Shown here one piece after another: positions 56,613-64,000 of a stretch of 64,000 nucleotides of DNA. The notes beneath the pieces were generated by a model. It was not told the DNA's origin, did no database searches, and was given only the letters and a program-made list of their open reading frames with translations. Source of the stretch: Pseudomonas hunanensis (lineage in GTDB: Bacteria; Pseudomonadota; Gammaproteobacteria; Pseudomonadales; Pseudomonadaceae); NCBI RefSeq assembly GCF_013393325.1, contig NZ_QJRC01000065.1, forward strand, positions 93,520 through 157,519, given 5' to 3'. Numbering within the stretch: the stretch's first letter is position 1; each line of letters starts with the position of its first letter. A program made the position numbers and the translations under genes.

Positions 56613-57636
56613 TCGTTCGTTGCCGTTGTTTGTCGCGACCGGGCTGGTCGGCCTTGCTGGCGGTTTTGCCGCCAGCAAGGCCGGCTGGCCTTTGCCGTGG
56701 ATGGTCGGCTCATTGCTGGCGATCATCCTGGTGCGCTGCCTGACCCCCTGGCAGCTGTCGGAAATACCCAATGGCCGCAAGTGTGGACAGTGGATCATCG
56801 GTATCGGCATTGGCCTGCATTTCACGCCGGCGGTGATCGAGCAGGTGGCCAGTCATTTCGCGCTGATCTTTTTCGGCGCGTTGTTCACCACCCTGTCCAG
56901 TGTGATCAGCGTATGGCTGCTGCGGCGAACCGGCGAAGACCGCGCCACGGCGTTCTTCGCCAGCATGCCCGGCGGTTCGGGGGAGATGGTCAACCTTGGC
57001 GCGCGCAATGGTGCGGTGCTCAGCCAGGTCGCGGCAGCGCAGAGCTTGCGCGTGCTGGCTGTGGTGCTGTGCGTGCCTGCGCTGTTCAAGTTTTTGCTGG
57101 GTGACGGGGTGCCGCTGAACCACACCGGTAGCGTGAGCTGGGGTTGGTTGGCCTTGATTGCCCCGCTGGGCGTTGCCGTTGCGTTGCTCTGGCAGCGTTT
57201 GCGCCAGCCTAACCCGTGGCTGTTCGGGCCATTGCTGGTGGCGGCCACGGTCAGCCTGGCCGGTAACCTGCAGATCGCCCTGCCCAATGGCGCCAGCCAA
57301 ATCGGCCAGTGGCTGATAGGCAGTGGCCTGGCCTGTCACTTCAACCGCGCGTTCTTCCGCCGCGCACCGTCGTTCCTCGGGCGCACCCTGGTGGCCACGG
57401 CATTGTGCATGGCGATTGCCGCCAGCGCCGCATGGGTGCTGAGCGTGATGACTGCGCTGGACTTGCGTTCGCTGACACTGGGGATGATGCCGGGTGGGAT
57501 TGCCGAGATGAGCCTGACGGCGGAGACACTGCAGTTGTCGGTGCCTTTGGTGACGGCACTGCAGGTGATGCGCTTGCTGTTCGTGCTGTTTCTGGCGGAG
57601 CCTTTGTTCCGCTTGTGGAATGCGAACCCGCAATAA
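56605..57636 (+). CDS. AbrB-family (PF05145) membrane protein
   Basis: A 343-residue integral membrane protein with two similar halves of about five segments each; both halves carry the MPGG motif (MPGGSGEMVNLG and MPGGIAEMSLTA). This is the family often misnamed ammonia monooxygenase or AbrB regulator; it is not a DNA-binding protein. It is found next to tripartite transporter genes in many pseudomonads. The start overlaps the tctA stop by 8 bases. Function unknown; a transport role is likely. Confidence 0.8.
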   Translation: MPDRSLPLFVATGLVGLAGGFAASKAGWPLPWMVGSLLAIILVRCLTPWQLSEIPNGRKCGQWIIGIGIGLHFTPAVIEQVASHFALIFFGALFTTLSSVISVWLLRRTGEDRATAFFASMPGGSGEMVNLGARNGAVLSQVAAAQSLRVLAVVLCVPALFKFLLGDGVPLNHTGSVSWGWLALIAPLGVAVALLWQRLRQPNPWLFGPLLVAATVSLAGNLQIALPNGASQIGQWLIGSGLACHFNRAFFRRAPSFLGRTLVATALCMAIAASAAWVLSVMTALDLRSLTLGMMPGGIAEMSLTAETLQLSVPLVTALQVMRLLFVLFLAEPLFRLWNANPQ

Positions 57637-57652
57637 CCACGTTGCCTTCTGT

Positions 57653-57666
57653 GCGGGCTTGCCCGC
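57653..57666. terminator. Short hairpin between convergent genes
   Basis: GCGGGC, TT, GCCCGC lies between the AbrB-family gene and ung. It resembles the core of a REP and may act as a weak bidirectional terminator; no T run follows. Confidence 0.45.
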
Positions 57667-57694
57667 TCAGAAAGCAACGCGGTAGTTCAGGTGA

Positions 57695-58387
57695 TCACAG
57701 CGGTGGCAATGCCCAGTTGATCGGCGCCATGCCCCGTTGTTCGAGGAAGCTGTTGGTCCGGCTGAAATGCCCACAGCCGAGGAACCCACGGTAAGCCGAC
57801 AACGGCGAAGGATGCACCGACTTCAGCACCAGGTGCTTGGTCCCGTCGATCAGCTTCTGCTTGCTCTGCGCATGCGCGCCCCACAGCAGGAACACGACAT
57901 TCGGGCACTGCTCGCTGACCACCTGAATGACGCGATCGGTGAAGAACTCCCACCCCTTCTTGGCATGCGATGCCGCATTGGCACGCTCCACGGTCATGGT
58001 GGTGTTGAGCAGCAGCACGCCCTGCTCAGCCCAGCTCTGCAGGTAGCCGTGGCTGGCAATCGGGATGTTCAGGTCGCGCTGCAGCTCTTTGTAGATATTG
58101 ACCAGCGACGGTGGCGTGGCCACGCCCGGTTGCACCGAGAAGCACAAGCCATGTGCCTGGCCCGGCCCGTGGTAAGGGTCCTGACCGAGGATCACCACCT
58201 TCACCTGGTCCAGCGGCGTCGAGTTGAGCGCGTTGAAGATCAGCGGCCCTGGTGGGTAGATCTCCTTGCCGGCAGCATACTCACCCCGCAAGAACTCGCG
58301 CAGCTGATGCATGTAGGGTTGGTCGAATTCGCCGCGCAATGCGGCCTTCCAGCTGGGTTCGAGTTTGATGCGATCGTCGTCAGTCAT
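57695..58387 (-). CDS. ung: Uracil-DNA glycosylase
   Basis: A 230-residue family 1 glycosylase that removes uracil from DNA. Water-activating loop GQDPYHG (Asp70), the Phe/Asn pocket [10 protein letters not shown], and the Leu loop [11 protein letters not shown]. The ATG at 58387 gives the normal length; the open frame reaching 59095 is an upstream extension without similarity. Confidence 0.96.
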   Translation of the reverse strand: MTDDDRIKLEPSWKAALRGEFDQPYMHQLREFLRGEYAAGKEIYPPGPLIFNALNSTPLDQVKVVILGQDPYHGPGQAHGLCFSVQPGVATPPSLVNIYKELQRDLNIPIASHGYLQSWAEQGVLLLNTTMTVERANAASHAKKGWEFFTDRVIQVVSEQCPNVVFLLWGAHAQSKQKLIDGTKHLVLKSVHPSPLSAYRGFLGCGHFSRTNSFLEQRGMAPINWALPPL

Positions 58388-58513
58388 GGGGCCTTCCGTA
58401 AACAATGGCGCGACACTAGGTAAGCCCTTCCCGCTTGTCAAACGATCCGACCGACGACCGGCATGATCGGCCAAGCCAGCCATACTTGAGCGATGACTTG
58501 CGAGAGGTAGTCC

Positions 58514-59620
58514 ATGGCCATTCATTGCGAGGTACTTACCGGCGTCGATGGCGCCCGCATCGGCATTGCCACCCTGGATGCGCCCAAGGCGCTCAATGCC
58601 CTGAACCTGCCGATGATCGAGGTACTGGGCGAACAACTGCATGCCTGGGCCCGCGACCCGGGCGTCGTCTGCGTGCTGCTGCGCGGCAACGGTGCCAAAG
58701 CCTTTTGCGCGGGTGGCGATGTACGGGCGCTGGTGCAAGCCTGCCGCGACCACCCCGGCAGCGTGCCACCGCTGGCGGCCTCCTTCTTCGCCGCCGAATA
58801 CCGCTTGGACTTTGCCCTGCACACCTACCCCAAACCATTGCTGTGCTGGGGCCATGGGCATGTGCTGGGCGGTGGCATGGGGCTGCTGCAGGGCGCCAAT
58901 GTGCGTATCGTCACACCCAGTAGCCGCTTGGCCATGCCGGAAATCAGCATCGGCCTGTACCCGGACGTCGGTGCCAGCTGGTTCCTGGCCCGGCTGCCAG
59001 GCAAGCTGGGCTTGTTCCTCGGCCTGACCGGTGCGCCGATCAATGCGCGCGACGCCCTGGATCTGGGCCTGGCCGACCGTTTTTTGGGTGAGCACCAGCA
59101 GGAAGCCCTGATCGAGGAATTACTGCAACTTAACTGGCAAGAACAGACTGCCGTGCAACTGTACAGCCTGCTCAAGGCCGAGCAGCATCGAGCTTGCGCC
59201 GAGCTGCCAGAGGCCCAGTGGCTGCCGCGACGGCAGGAGATCGATCAGTTGCTCGACGTGCCCGATGCGGCCTCGGCCTGGTGTGCGCTGGAAAGGCTCA
59301 AGCAGCATGACGACCCCTTGCTGGCAACTGCCGGCCAACGCCTGCACGAAGGCTGCCCGCTGACGGCACACCTGGTGTGGGAGCAGATCCGCCGGGCGCG
59401 GTACCTGTCGTTGGCGCAAGTGTTCCAGATGGAATACCGCATGAGCCTGAACTGTTGCCGCCACCCTGAATTCAGCGAAGGCGTGCGCGCCCGCCTGCTG
59501 GACAAGGACAACCAGCCGCGCTGGCACTGGCCGGATGTGGCGCAGGTGCCGGCAGCGGTGGTCGAGGCGCATTTTGCCAAGGCGTGGGAGGGGCGGCACC
59601 CGTTGGCAGACCTGGCATAG
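58514..59620 (+). CDS. Enoyl-CoA hydratase/isomerase family, 3-hydroxyisobutyryl-CoA hydrolase-like
   Basis: A 368-residue crotonase-fold protein. The oxyanion hole and active-site segments are [22 protein letters not shown] and [16 protein letters not shown] with the Glu-Asp pair typical of 3-hydroxyisobutyryl-CoA hydrolases (HIBCH). A C-terminal extension of about 100 residues matches that subgroup. It likely acts in valine breakdown, but no valine genes are adjacent, so substrate choice is an inference. Confidence 0.82.
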   Translation: MAIHCEVLTGVDGARIGIATLDAPKALNALNLPMIEVLGEQLHAWARDPGVVCVLLRGNGAKAFCAGGDVRALVQACRDHPGSVPPLAASFFAAEYRLDFALHTYPKPLLCWGHGHVLGGGMGLLQGANVRIVTPSSRLAMPEISIGLYPDVGASWFLARLPGKLGLFLGLTGAPINARDALDLGLADRFLGEHQQEALIEELLQLNWQEQTAVQLYSLLKAEQHRACAELPEAQWLPRRQEIDQLLDVPDAASAWCALERLKQHDDPLLATAGQRLHEGCPLTAHLVWEQIRRARYLSLAQVFQMEYRMSLNCCRHPEFSEGVRARLLDKDNQPRWHWPDVAQVPAAVVEAHFAKAWEGRHPLADLA

Positions 59621-59665
59621 CCTTGTGTCGCGACAGGGGCGCTAGGCGCCCCCGCTTCGATTTAC

Positions 59666-60115
59666 CTACCGCTGCCAGTTTCCTCCCCGGCCCTGCCCCC
59701 GCTGACCCTCCCAGCGCCCGCCGTCATTTCTCTGCCCATTGGAGTGCCAGTCGCCATGCTGGTAACGCTGGCTGTTATTGCGATAGTCATGGCGATCGCG
59801 GTCCTGACCGTAGTCTTGCCGCTGGCGGTTGCCATAGTCATAACGCGGGTTACCGTGCCACTGGTTCATCCCTGGCTGCGGATGCGGTCGATAATAAGGC
59901 GCCGGTGCCGTCCGATAGTAATAACGTGGTGCCGGCTGGTAGTAGTAGCGCGGCTGTGGCGTCACGTAGTAGCGGTCGTAGCGGTAATACCCCGGCGCTA
60001 CATAGCGATCGGTGGAGTAGTAGTCCGAACGGTAATAGCCCCCGCTCTCGTAATAAGGGGCGCAGGCAGAAGTCATCAGCCCCAGCAGGGCGATCAACAG
60101 AATTCGATAGGACAT
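59666..60115 (-). CDS. Tyrosine-rich lipoprotein, function unknown
   Basis: A 149-residue protein with a lipoprotein signal (lipobox TSAC, Cys18). Residues 20-85 are dominated by Tyr, Arg and Pro in short imperfect repeats (YYR, RYYY, PYYRP). Residues 85-149 turn into an Arg, Gln, Gly, Asn-rich tail with HDYR and RWEGQRGQGRGG. The AGGAGG ribosome site fixes the ATG at 60115. Such low-complexity sequence would be disordered. It may be a surface or matrix-binding protein; no family is recognised. Confidence 0.7.
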   Translation of the reverse strand: MSYRILLIALLGLMTSACAPYYESGGYYRSDYYSTDRYVAPGYYRYDRYYVTPQPRYYYQPAPRYYYRTAPAPYYRPHPQPGMNQWHGNPRYDYGNRQRQDYGQDRDRHDYRNNSQRYQHGDWHSNGQRNDGGRWEGQRGQGRGGNWQR

Positions 60116-60327
60116 GGCGGCCTCCTGGACCGCTGGAGTGCCCGAACAGCGGCGCTGGCGAGCGTCGATGCGAAATGCGTTCATCGACACTGAATAAGAC
60201 AGTGGCGCCAAGGTGCAGTGCCATTTCTGCAACAATTTGATACAGGTGCAATACCCCTGAAAAACTTGCAGTCATTTGCCGGTCATCTCACTAGAATGGG
60301 CGGCTGGGCACACATCACGGGAAGATC

Positions 60328-61809
60328 ATGCCATTACGTTCCGCTCTGTTCTCGCAGCGCTCGCTGATCTTTACCCTGTTGCTGCTGCTTGCCTGCGGCT
60401 TCCTCGCCACTTCACTGCTCAGCTACTTCGCCTCGCGCAGCGCCATCCGCGATGGCATCGTCAATACCGAATTGCCACTGACCTCCGACACGGTCTACTC
60501 GGAAATCCAGAAAGACCTGATTCGCCCGGTGCTGATTGCCTCGATGATGGCCCAGGACACCTTCCTGCGCGACTGGGTGCTGTCCGGCGAGCAGGATACC
60601 GGGCGCATGACCCGCTACCTGGGCGAAGTCATGGGCAAGCAGGACACCTTCACCTCATTTTTCGTGTCCGACCGCACGCTGACCTATTACCAGGCCAAGG
60701 GCGTACTCAAACATGTCGAGCCGGGCACCTGGCGCGATGCCTGGTATTTCCGCCTGCGTGACCTCAAGGCCCCCTATGAGATCAATGTCGACCTGGACAT
60801 GGCCAACCACGACAGCTTGACCGTGTTCATCAACTACCAGGTGCATGACTACCAACAGCGCTTCATCGGCGCCGCAGGCGTAGGGCTGAGCGTATCGTCG
60901 GTGGTCAAGCTGATCGACCAGTATCAACGCCGCTACCAGCGGGCGGTGCTGTTCACCGATGCCAACGGCAAGGTGCTGCTGACCGGCTCCGAAGGTGGCC
61001 CGCATGGCTTGCGGGTCGGCCAGTCACTGCGCGACAACCCCGAACTGAATGACGTGCTGGCCGAGCAGCGAGTGCCAGGCGAGGGCAGCCACGAGTACCG
61101 TGACAGCGAAAACCACAGCCACTTTCTCAACGTGCGCCACCTGCCCGAACTGGACTGGTACCTGCTGGTGGACAAACGCGAAACCGGCGCCCTCGACCGC
61201 ATTCGTCACTCCCTGTACCTGAACCTGGCGATCTGCGCCATGATCACCTTGGTGGTGCTGGCGCTGGTGCATGCCATGGTCCGCCGCCACCAGGCCAGCA
61301 CCGAAGCCTTGGCTACCCTCGACAGCCTCACCGGCCTGCCCAACCGGCGCAGCTTCGACCTGCTCGCCGCCCAGGCACTGCACGAAGCCCAGCGCGACAG
61401 TGGCCCGCTGGTGGCCTTGCTGATCGACCTGGACCACTTCAAGGCACTGAACGACACCCACGGCCACCTGGCAGGCGACGAAGTGCTGCGCCAATTCGCC
61501 AATGTGCTGCAAGGCAGCCTGCGCCAGTCGGATATACTGTGCCGCTGGGGCGGTGAGGAATTCATCGTACTGCTGCGTGAAGCCGAAGGCCGGCAGGCGG
61601 TCGAGGTGGCGGAAAAGATCCGCCGGCGCACCGAACAACTGACCTTCAGCTACGACGACCAGCCGTTGCGCCTGACTACCAGCATCGGGCTGAGCAGCCT
61701 GCAACCGGAGGATACCCTGCACACCCTGCTGACCCGCGCCGACCGTGCGCTTTATCGTGCCAAGCAGGCAGGCCGCAACCGTGTCTGCAGTGATGCCAAC
61801 CATGAATGA
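60328..61809 (+). CDS. Diguanylate cyclase with Cache-type sensor
   Basis: A 493-residue inner-membrane signalling enzyme making cyclic di-GMP from GTP. First membrane helix about 12-32, periplasmic Cache-like sensor about 40-285, second helix about 292-312, then a GGDEF domain. The active-site motif is GGEEF (408-412). The inhibitory I-site RxxD is intact as RQSD (399-402), five residues before it, so product feedback is expected. It overlaps the CWC gene by 8 bases. Confidence 0.92.
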   Translation: MPLRSALFSQRSLIFTLLLLLACGFLATSLLSYFASRSAIRDGIVNTELPLTSDTVYSEIQKDLIRPVLIASMMAQDTFLRDWVLSGEQDTGRMTRYLGEVMGKQDTFTSFFVSDRTLTYYQAKGVLKHVEPGTWRDAWYFRLRDLKAPYEINVDLDMANHDSLTVFINYQVHDYQQRFIGAAGVGLSVSSVVKLIDQYQRRYQRAVLFTDANGKVLLTGSEGGPHGLRVGQSLRDNPELNDVLAEQRVPGEGSHEYRDSENHSHFLNVRHLPELDWYLLVDKRETGALDRIRHSLYLNLAICAMITLVVLALVHAMVRRHQASTEALATLDSLTGLPNRRSFDLLAAQALHEAQRDSGPLVALLIDLDHFKALNDTHGHLAGDEVLRQFANVLQGSLRQSDILCRWGGEEFIVLLREAEGRQAVEVAEKIRRRTEQLTFSYDDQPLRLTTSIGLSSLQPEDTLHTLLTRADRALYRAKQAGRNRVCSDANHE

Positions 61810-62014
61810 CAGCCTACACTGCCCCGCTTGCGGCGCTCTCAACCAATGTGCCCTGGCCGACCCGCGCCGCGCCACACAGGCCTGCTGGTGTTACAGCGTA
61901 AGCATCGACCCGGCCGTGATCCAGGCCCTGCCAGACGCATTGCGCAACAAGGCTTGCCTGTGCCCGCGCTGCGCCGCTGTCGAAGACCAACTCCGCTCAC
62001 CCGCTGACCACTGA
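61802..62014 (+). CDS. Cysteine-rich CWC protein
   Basis: A 70-residue protein with eight cysteines: C7, C10, C16, C28, C30, C52, C54 and C57, including the name-giving CWC (28-30) and a final CPRC. This is the CWC family, a presumed metal-binding small protein. It overlaps the cyclase stop (ATGAATGA) and is nine bases from the rsuA-like start, so all three genes are one transcript. Function unknown. Confidence 0.8.
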   Translation: MNDSLHCPACGALNQCALADPRRATQACWCYSVSIDPAVIQALPDALRNKACLCPRCAAVEDQLRSPADH

Positions 62015-62022
62015 CTGTTTCC

Positions 62023-62715
62023 ATGCGCCTTGACCGTTTTCTCGCCAACCTGCCCAGCCACAACCGCCAGCAAGCCCGACTGATGCTGGCGCAACGCCGC
62101 GTGCGGGTGGACGGCCAGGTTGTCAGCGACCCACTGGCCGAAGTGCGTGAATTCAGCCGCGTGGAGCTGGACGAGCAACTGCTGCAGGCCGGCCGCCCGG
62201 CCCGCTACCTGATGCTGCACAAGCCCACTGGCTGCGTCAGCGCCACCCAAGACCCACAGCACCCGACCGTGCTCGACCTGCTGCCCGCAGCGTTGCGGGA
62301 TGACCTGCACATAGCCGGGCGCCTGGACTTCAACACCACCGGCCTGATGATCCTGACCAACGATGGCCAGTGGTCAAGGCGCCTGACCCAGCCTGCCACC
62401 AAGCTGCCCAAGCATTACCTGGTGGACACCGAGGACGAAATTGGCGAGCACTATGTGGCCAGGTTTCGCGAGGGGTTCTATTTCGCCTTCGAAAACCTCA
62501 CCACCCAACCTGCCCAGCTGGACATCCTCGGCCCGCGCCAGGCCCGGCTGGCGATCGTCGAAGGGCGTTATCACCAGGTCAAGCGCATGTTCGGGCACTT
62601 CAACAACAAGGTGGTGGGGTTGCACCGGGAAAGCATGGGGGCAATCTGTCTGGACCCTGGTTTGGCGCCCGGGGAGTTTCGTGAACTGACGGCTGATGAA
62701 ATAGCCACTGTCTAG
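62023..62715 (+). CDS. rsuA: RsuA-type 16S rRNA pseudouridine synthase
   Basis: A 230-residue enzyme with an N-terminal S4 RNA-binding domain (MRLDRFLANLPSHNRQQARLML) and a catalytic domain whose Asp lies in GRLDFNTTGLMILTNDG. EGRYHQVKRMFG is the second family box. It is predicted to form pseudouridine 516 in 16S rRNA, as RsuA does. The IS element starts about 36 bases after its stop. Confidence 0.85.
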   Translation: MRLDRFLANLPSHNRQQARLMLAQRRVRVDGQVVSDPLAEVREFSRVELDEQLLQAGRPARYLMLHKPTGCVSATQDPQHPTVLDLLPAALRDDLHIAGRLDFNTTGLMILTNDGQWSRRLTQPATKLPKHYLVDTEDEIGEHYVARFREGFYFAFENLTTQPAQLDILGPRQARLAIVEGRYHQVKRMFGHFNNKVVGLHRESMGAICLDPGLAPGEFRELTADEIATV

Positions 62716-62727
62716 ACTGCCTGTTCT

Positions 62728-62751
62728 GGCCTCTTCGCGGGTAAACCCGCT
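62728..62751. repeat. Left part of a REP interrupted by an IS
   Basis: GGCCTCTTCGCGGGTAAACC then CGCT is the normal opening of a REP, but it breaks off at CT (62750-62751). The missing end, CCCACAG, reappears at 63994-64000 after the inserted element. Confidence 0.85.
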
Positions 62752-62769
62752 TGTGTCTTGAGGAGGGAA

Positions 62770-62775
62770 TAGAAT
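62770..62775 (+). promoter_or_regulatory. -10 element of an IS circle-junction promoter
   Basis: TAGAAT at 62770-62775. In the excised circle the right end joins here, giving TTGCTT exactly 17 bases upstream. In the inserted form the -35 position reads CCGCTT, a poor match. The promoter would therefore be strong only in the circle, and its start would be at the first base of the bridge RNA. Confidence 0.65.
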
Positions 62776-62780
62776 CTAAG

Positions 62781-62937
62781 GTGAGAGCGGTGAATGGCAA
62801 GTTGATAGCCCGAGGTGCCTCGAGCACGTGTGGGAGCACAAGCTGCCATTCACCGTTCCACTTTGGCGAGAGCCCGAACAGTTGGATGAGGGCCAAATCT
62901 CGAACCACAAGCGTGGGCCAAGCCAAAGCGCTCTCAC
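62781..62937 (+). ncRNA. Predicted bridge RNA of the IS110 element
   Basis: GTGAGAGC at 62781-62788 pairs with 62930-62937 to close the structure. Target loop: an 11-bp perfect stem (62789-62799 with 62844-62854) holding a left guide AGCCCG (62807-62812) and a right guide TGTGGGAGC (62829-62837). Donor loop: CTTTGGC/GCCAAAG stem (62861-62867 with 62922-62928) holding ACAGTTG (62878-62884) and CACAAGC (62906-62912). Left guides match the top strand and right guides complement it, as published for IS621-type bridge RNAs. It lies in the leader of the transposase mRNA. Confidence 0.75.
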
Positions 62938-62962
62938 TCCTTGAGTCTAAGAGGGTTTGGCC

Positions 62963-63898
62963 ATGTTTTCCTCTGTCGGCATCGATGTTTCCAGCACCAC
63001 ACTTGCCGTGCACATCCGCCCCGAAGGTTTGAACTTCAATGTTTCCAATGACCTGAACGGATTCAGTCAGCTTGTCGAAAAACTCGGCGAGTATCAGGTT
63101 TCAGCAATCATCCTTGAAGCGACCGGCGGTTACGAATGCAACGTCCTGCGGGCTCTACATGACGCTGGTCTTCCGGCGTACCGGATAAACCCCAGCCGCG
63201 TCCGGGCCTTTGCCAAATCCATGGGTAAACAAGCCAAGACCGACCCCATCGACGCTGCGGTGCTGGCTCACTTCGCCGAAGTGCTGCCGCCTCAACGGTA
63301 TACGGTAATGACGCCTGAACGGGCCTTGCTGCGCGAGTTGCTGATGCAGCGGGATCGCTTCGTCCAGCAACGTGACGATGACAAACGTCGGCTGAAGCAG
63401 GCCCAGTCAACCAGCGTCTGCTTCCGTCTGGAGCGCCACATTGTTTACCTGAAAGGTGAAATCAAAGCGCTCGAACTCGAGATCGCTGAACAGGCCGTGA
63501 AGCTCAATGACGACCGTGTCCCACGCCTCTTGGAGGTCAAAGGCATTGGCTTGGTCACGGCAACCAAGCTGGTGGCTCTGCTGCCGGAGTTGGGCCAGGT
63601 GGACCGTAAGGAAATCGCGGCACTGGTGGGTGTTGCACCGTTCAACCAAGACAGCGGCAAACACGCGGGCAAGCGCGAGATCTGGGGTGGCCGGTCACGT
63701 GTCAGGCGAGCGCTGTACATGGCCTGCTGGATCGTCATCCGATACAACCAAGACTTCGGAGCCCGCTATGCGGCTTTGCGGGCCGAGGGGAAATGCGCGA
63801 AGGTGGCGATAGTGGCGTGCATGCGGGTCTTGATCATACGGCTGAATGCGATGCTAAAGGCCGGAACACCTTGGCAGGAGCAGGTGGCCCATCCGTAA
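62963..63898 (+). CDS. tnp: IS110-family transposase (DEDD recombinase)
   Basis: A 311-residue recombinase. N-terminal RuvC-like DEDD domain with Asp8 (GIDVSS), Glu52 (LEATGG), Asp94 and Asp97 (KTDPID); a coiled coil about 125-180; C-terminal Transposase_20 domain with IGLVTATKLVALLPELG and GGRSRVRRALYM, where Ser245 is the likely catalytic serine. Both halves are needed in this family, which is guided by a bridge RNA. The ATG at 62963 is seven bases from GAGGG; a TTG at 62957 is also in frame. The gene is complete and intact. Confidence 0.92.
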   Translation: MFSSVGIDVSSTTLAVHIRPEGLNFNVSNDLNGFSQLVEKLGEYQVSAIILEATGGYECNVLRALHDAGLPAYRINPSRVRAFAKSMGKQAKTDPIDAAVLAHFAEVLPPQRYTVMTPERALLRELLMQRDRFVQQRDDDKRRLKQAQSTSVCFRLERHIVYLKGEIKALELEIAEQAVKLNDDRVPRLLEVKGIGLVTATKLVALLPELGQVDRKEIAALVGVAPFNQDSGKHAGKREIWGGRSRVRRALYMACWIVIRYNQDFGARYAALRAEGKCAKVAIVACMRVLIIRLNAMLKAGTPWQEQVAHP

Positions 63899-63909
63899 GA
63901 GTCAGCCAT

Positions 63910-63963
63910 GCTGGCGATGCCCGGCAGAGCCGGGCCAAGGGCGCTACGCGCCCCATCGCCAGC
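63910..63963 (+). repeat. Cloverleaf-like structure in the IS right end
   Basis: An outer 10-bp stem (63910-63919 with 63954-63963) encloses two perfect hairpins: CCCGGC/GCCGGG at 63920-63934 and GGGCGC/GCGCCC at 63939-63953. It follows the transposase stop by 11 bases. It could terminate the transposase mRNA or mark the right end; it resembles a REP-like unit carried by the element. Confidence 0.7.
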
Positions 63964-64000
63964 AAGGCCAGCTTCCACAAGAAGACAGTTGCTCCCACAG

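Larger units (their letters stand above)
62752..63993 (+). mobile_element. IS110-family insertion sequence in a REP
   Basis: An element of about 1242 bases containing one transposase gene, a roughly 210-base left non-coding end and a roughly 90-base right end. It has no terminal inverted repeats. It is bounded by CT on both sides (62750-62751 and 63992-63993), the core dinucleotide; the outside sequences join into an intact REP. P. putida elements such as ISPpu9 and ISPpu10 belong to this family and are known to enter REPs; identity with either has not been checked. The left end carries the predicted bridge RNA. Confidence 0.85.

Noticed and set aside
56605..57636. AbrB-family gene as a transcription regulator
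   Set aside because: The protein is wholly membrane-spanning with MPGG repeats; the regulator name is a historic mislabel.
57695..59095. 466-residue version of uracil-DNA glycosylase
   Set aside because: The added half is antisense to the enoyl-CoA hydratase-like gene; the normal enzyme starts at 58387.
1..64000. tRNA or rRNA genes
   Set aside because: No cloverleaf with a GTTC-type T-loop and CCA end, and no rRNA sequence, was recognised.

Overview
The window is GC-rich chromosomal DNA of a fluorescent pseudomonad, most likely the Pseudomonas putida group. The evidence is the gene content and order (algU-mucA-mucB-mucD beside lepA-lepB-rnc-era-recO-pdxJ; oprB-gcd next to a second lon gene; tctDE/opdH/tctCBA; cmoAB), the P. 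putida-type REP palindromes between genes, and an IS110-family element sitting inside a REP. Species assignment rests on recognised families and remembered gene order, not on a database search.

Layout. 1-5.6 kb: the end of a sensor kinase and its sigma-54 response regulator (AauRS/DctBD type), a GlpM-like membrane protein, an exported alpha/beta hydrolase, metR and a Nudix hydrolase. 5.8-13.3 kb: the large helicase lhr, a membrane-anchored GltB-like FMN/Fe-S protein and an amino-acid permease. 13.7-19.1 kb: an unusual class A penicillin-binding protein, then an iron operon (PadR regulator plus ferric-chelate reductase) with Fur-like and repeated operator sites, then two small genes. 19.3-28.5 kb: a zinc-type TonB receptor behind a Zur-like box, the glucose porin and PQQ glucose dehydrogenase, Lon, and a chagasin-like lipoprotein. 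28.5-30.6 kb: an AT-richer pair that looks like an alpha-xenorhabdolysin (XaxAB/YaxAB) binary pore-forming toxin. 30.8-35.1 kb: cmoAB, a small exported protein and a metal-type two-component system.

35.1-45.1 kb is a long minus-strand housekeeping block: pdxJ, recO, era, rnc, lepB, lepA, then the envelope-stress genes mucD, mucB, mucA and algU (no mucC), with a sigma-22-type promoter before algU. 45.5-49.9 kb holds nadB, the sdhE-ygfX pair, ygfZ and an HDOD gene. 49.9-57.6 kb is a tricarboxylate uptake locus: TctDE two-component system, OpdH-like porin, TctCBA transporter and an AbrB-family membrane protein. It has 11-bp-phased operator repeats and A-rich Hfq/Crc-type motifs before opdH and tctC. 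57.7-62.7 kb holds ung, an enoyl-CoA hydratase/isomerase-family gene, a tyrosine-rich lipoprotein, a diguanylate cyclase, a cysteine-rich CWC protein and an RsuA-type pseudouridine synthase.

The most interesting object is at the right edge: an IS110-family element (about 62752-63993) inserted at a CT core in a REP palindrome. Its roughly 200-nt left non-coding end can be read as a bridge RNA. A closing stem encloses two loops with four guide segments in the expected order. Two match or complement the REP target on either side of CT. Two match or complement the element's own ends. Circularisation would also create a sigma-70-like promoter (TTGCTT, 17 bp, TAGAAT) directly in front of this RNA.
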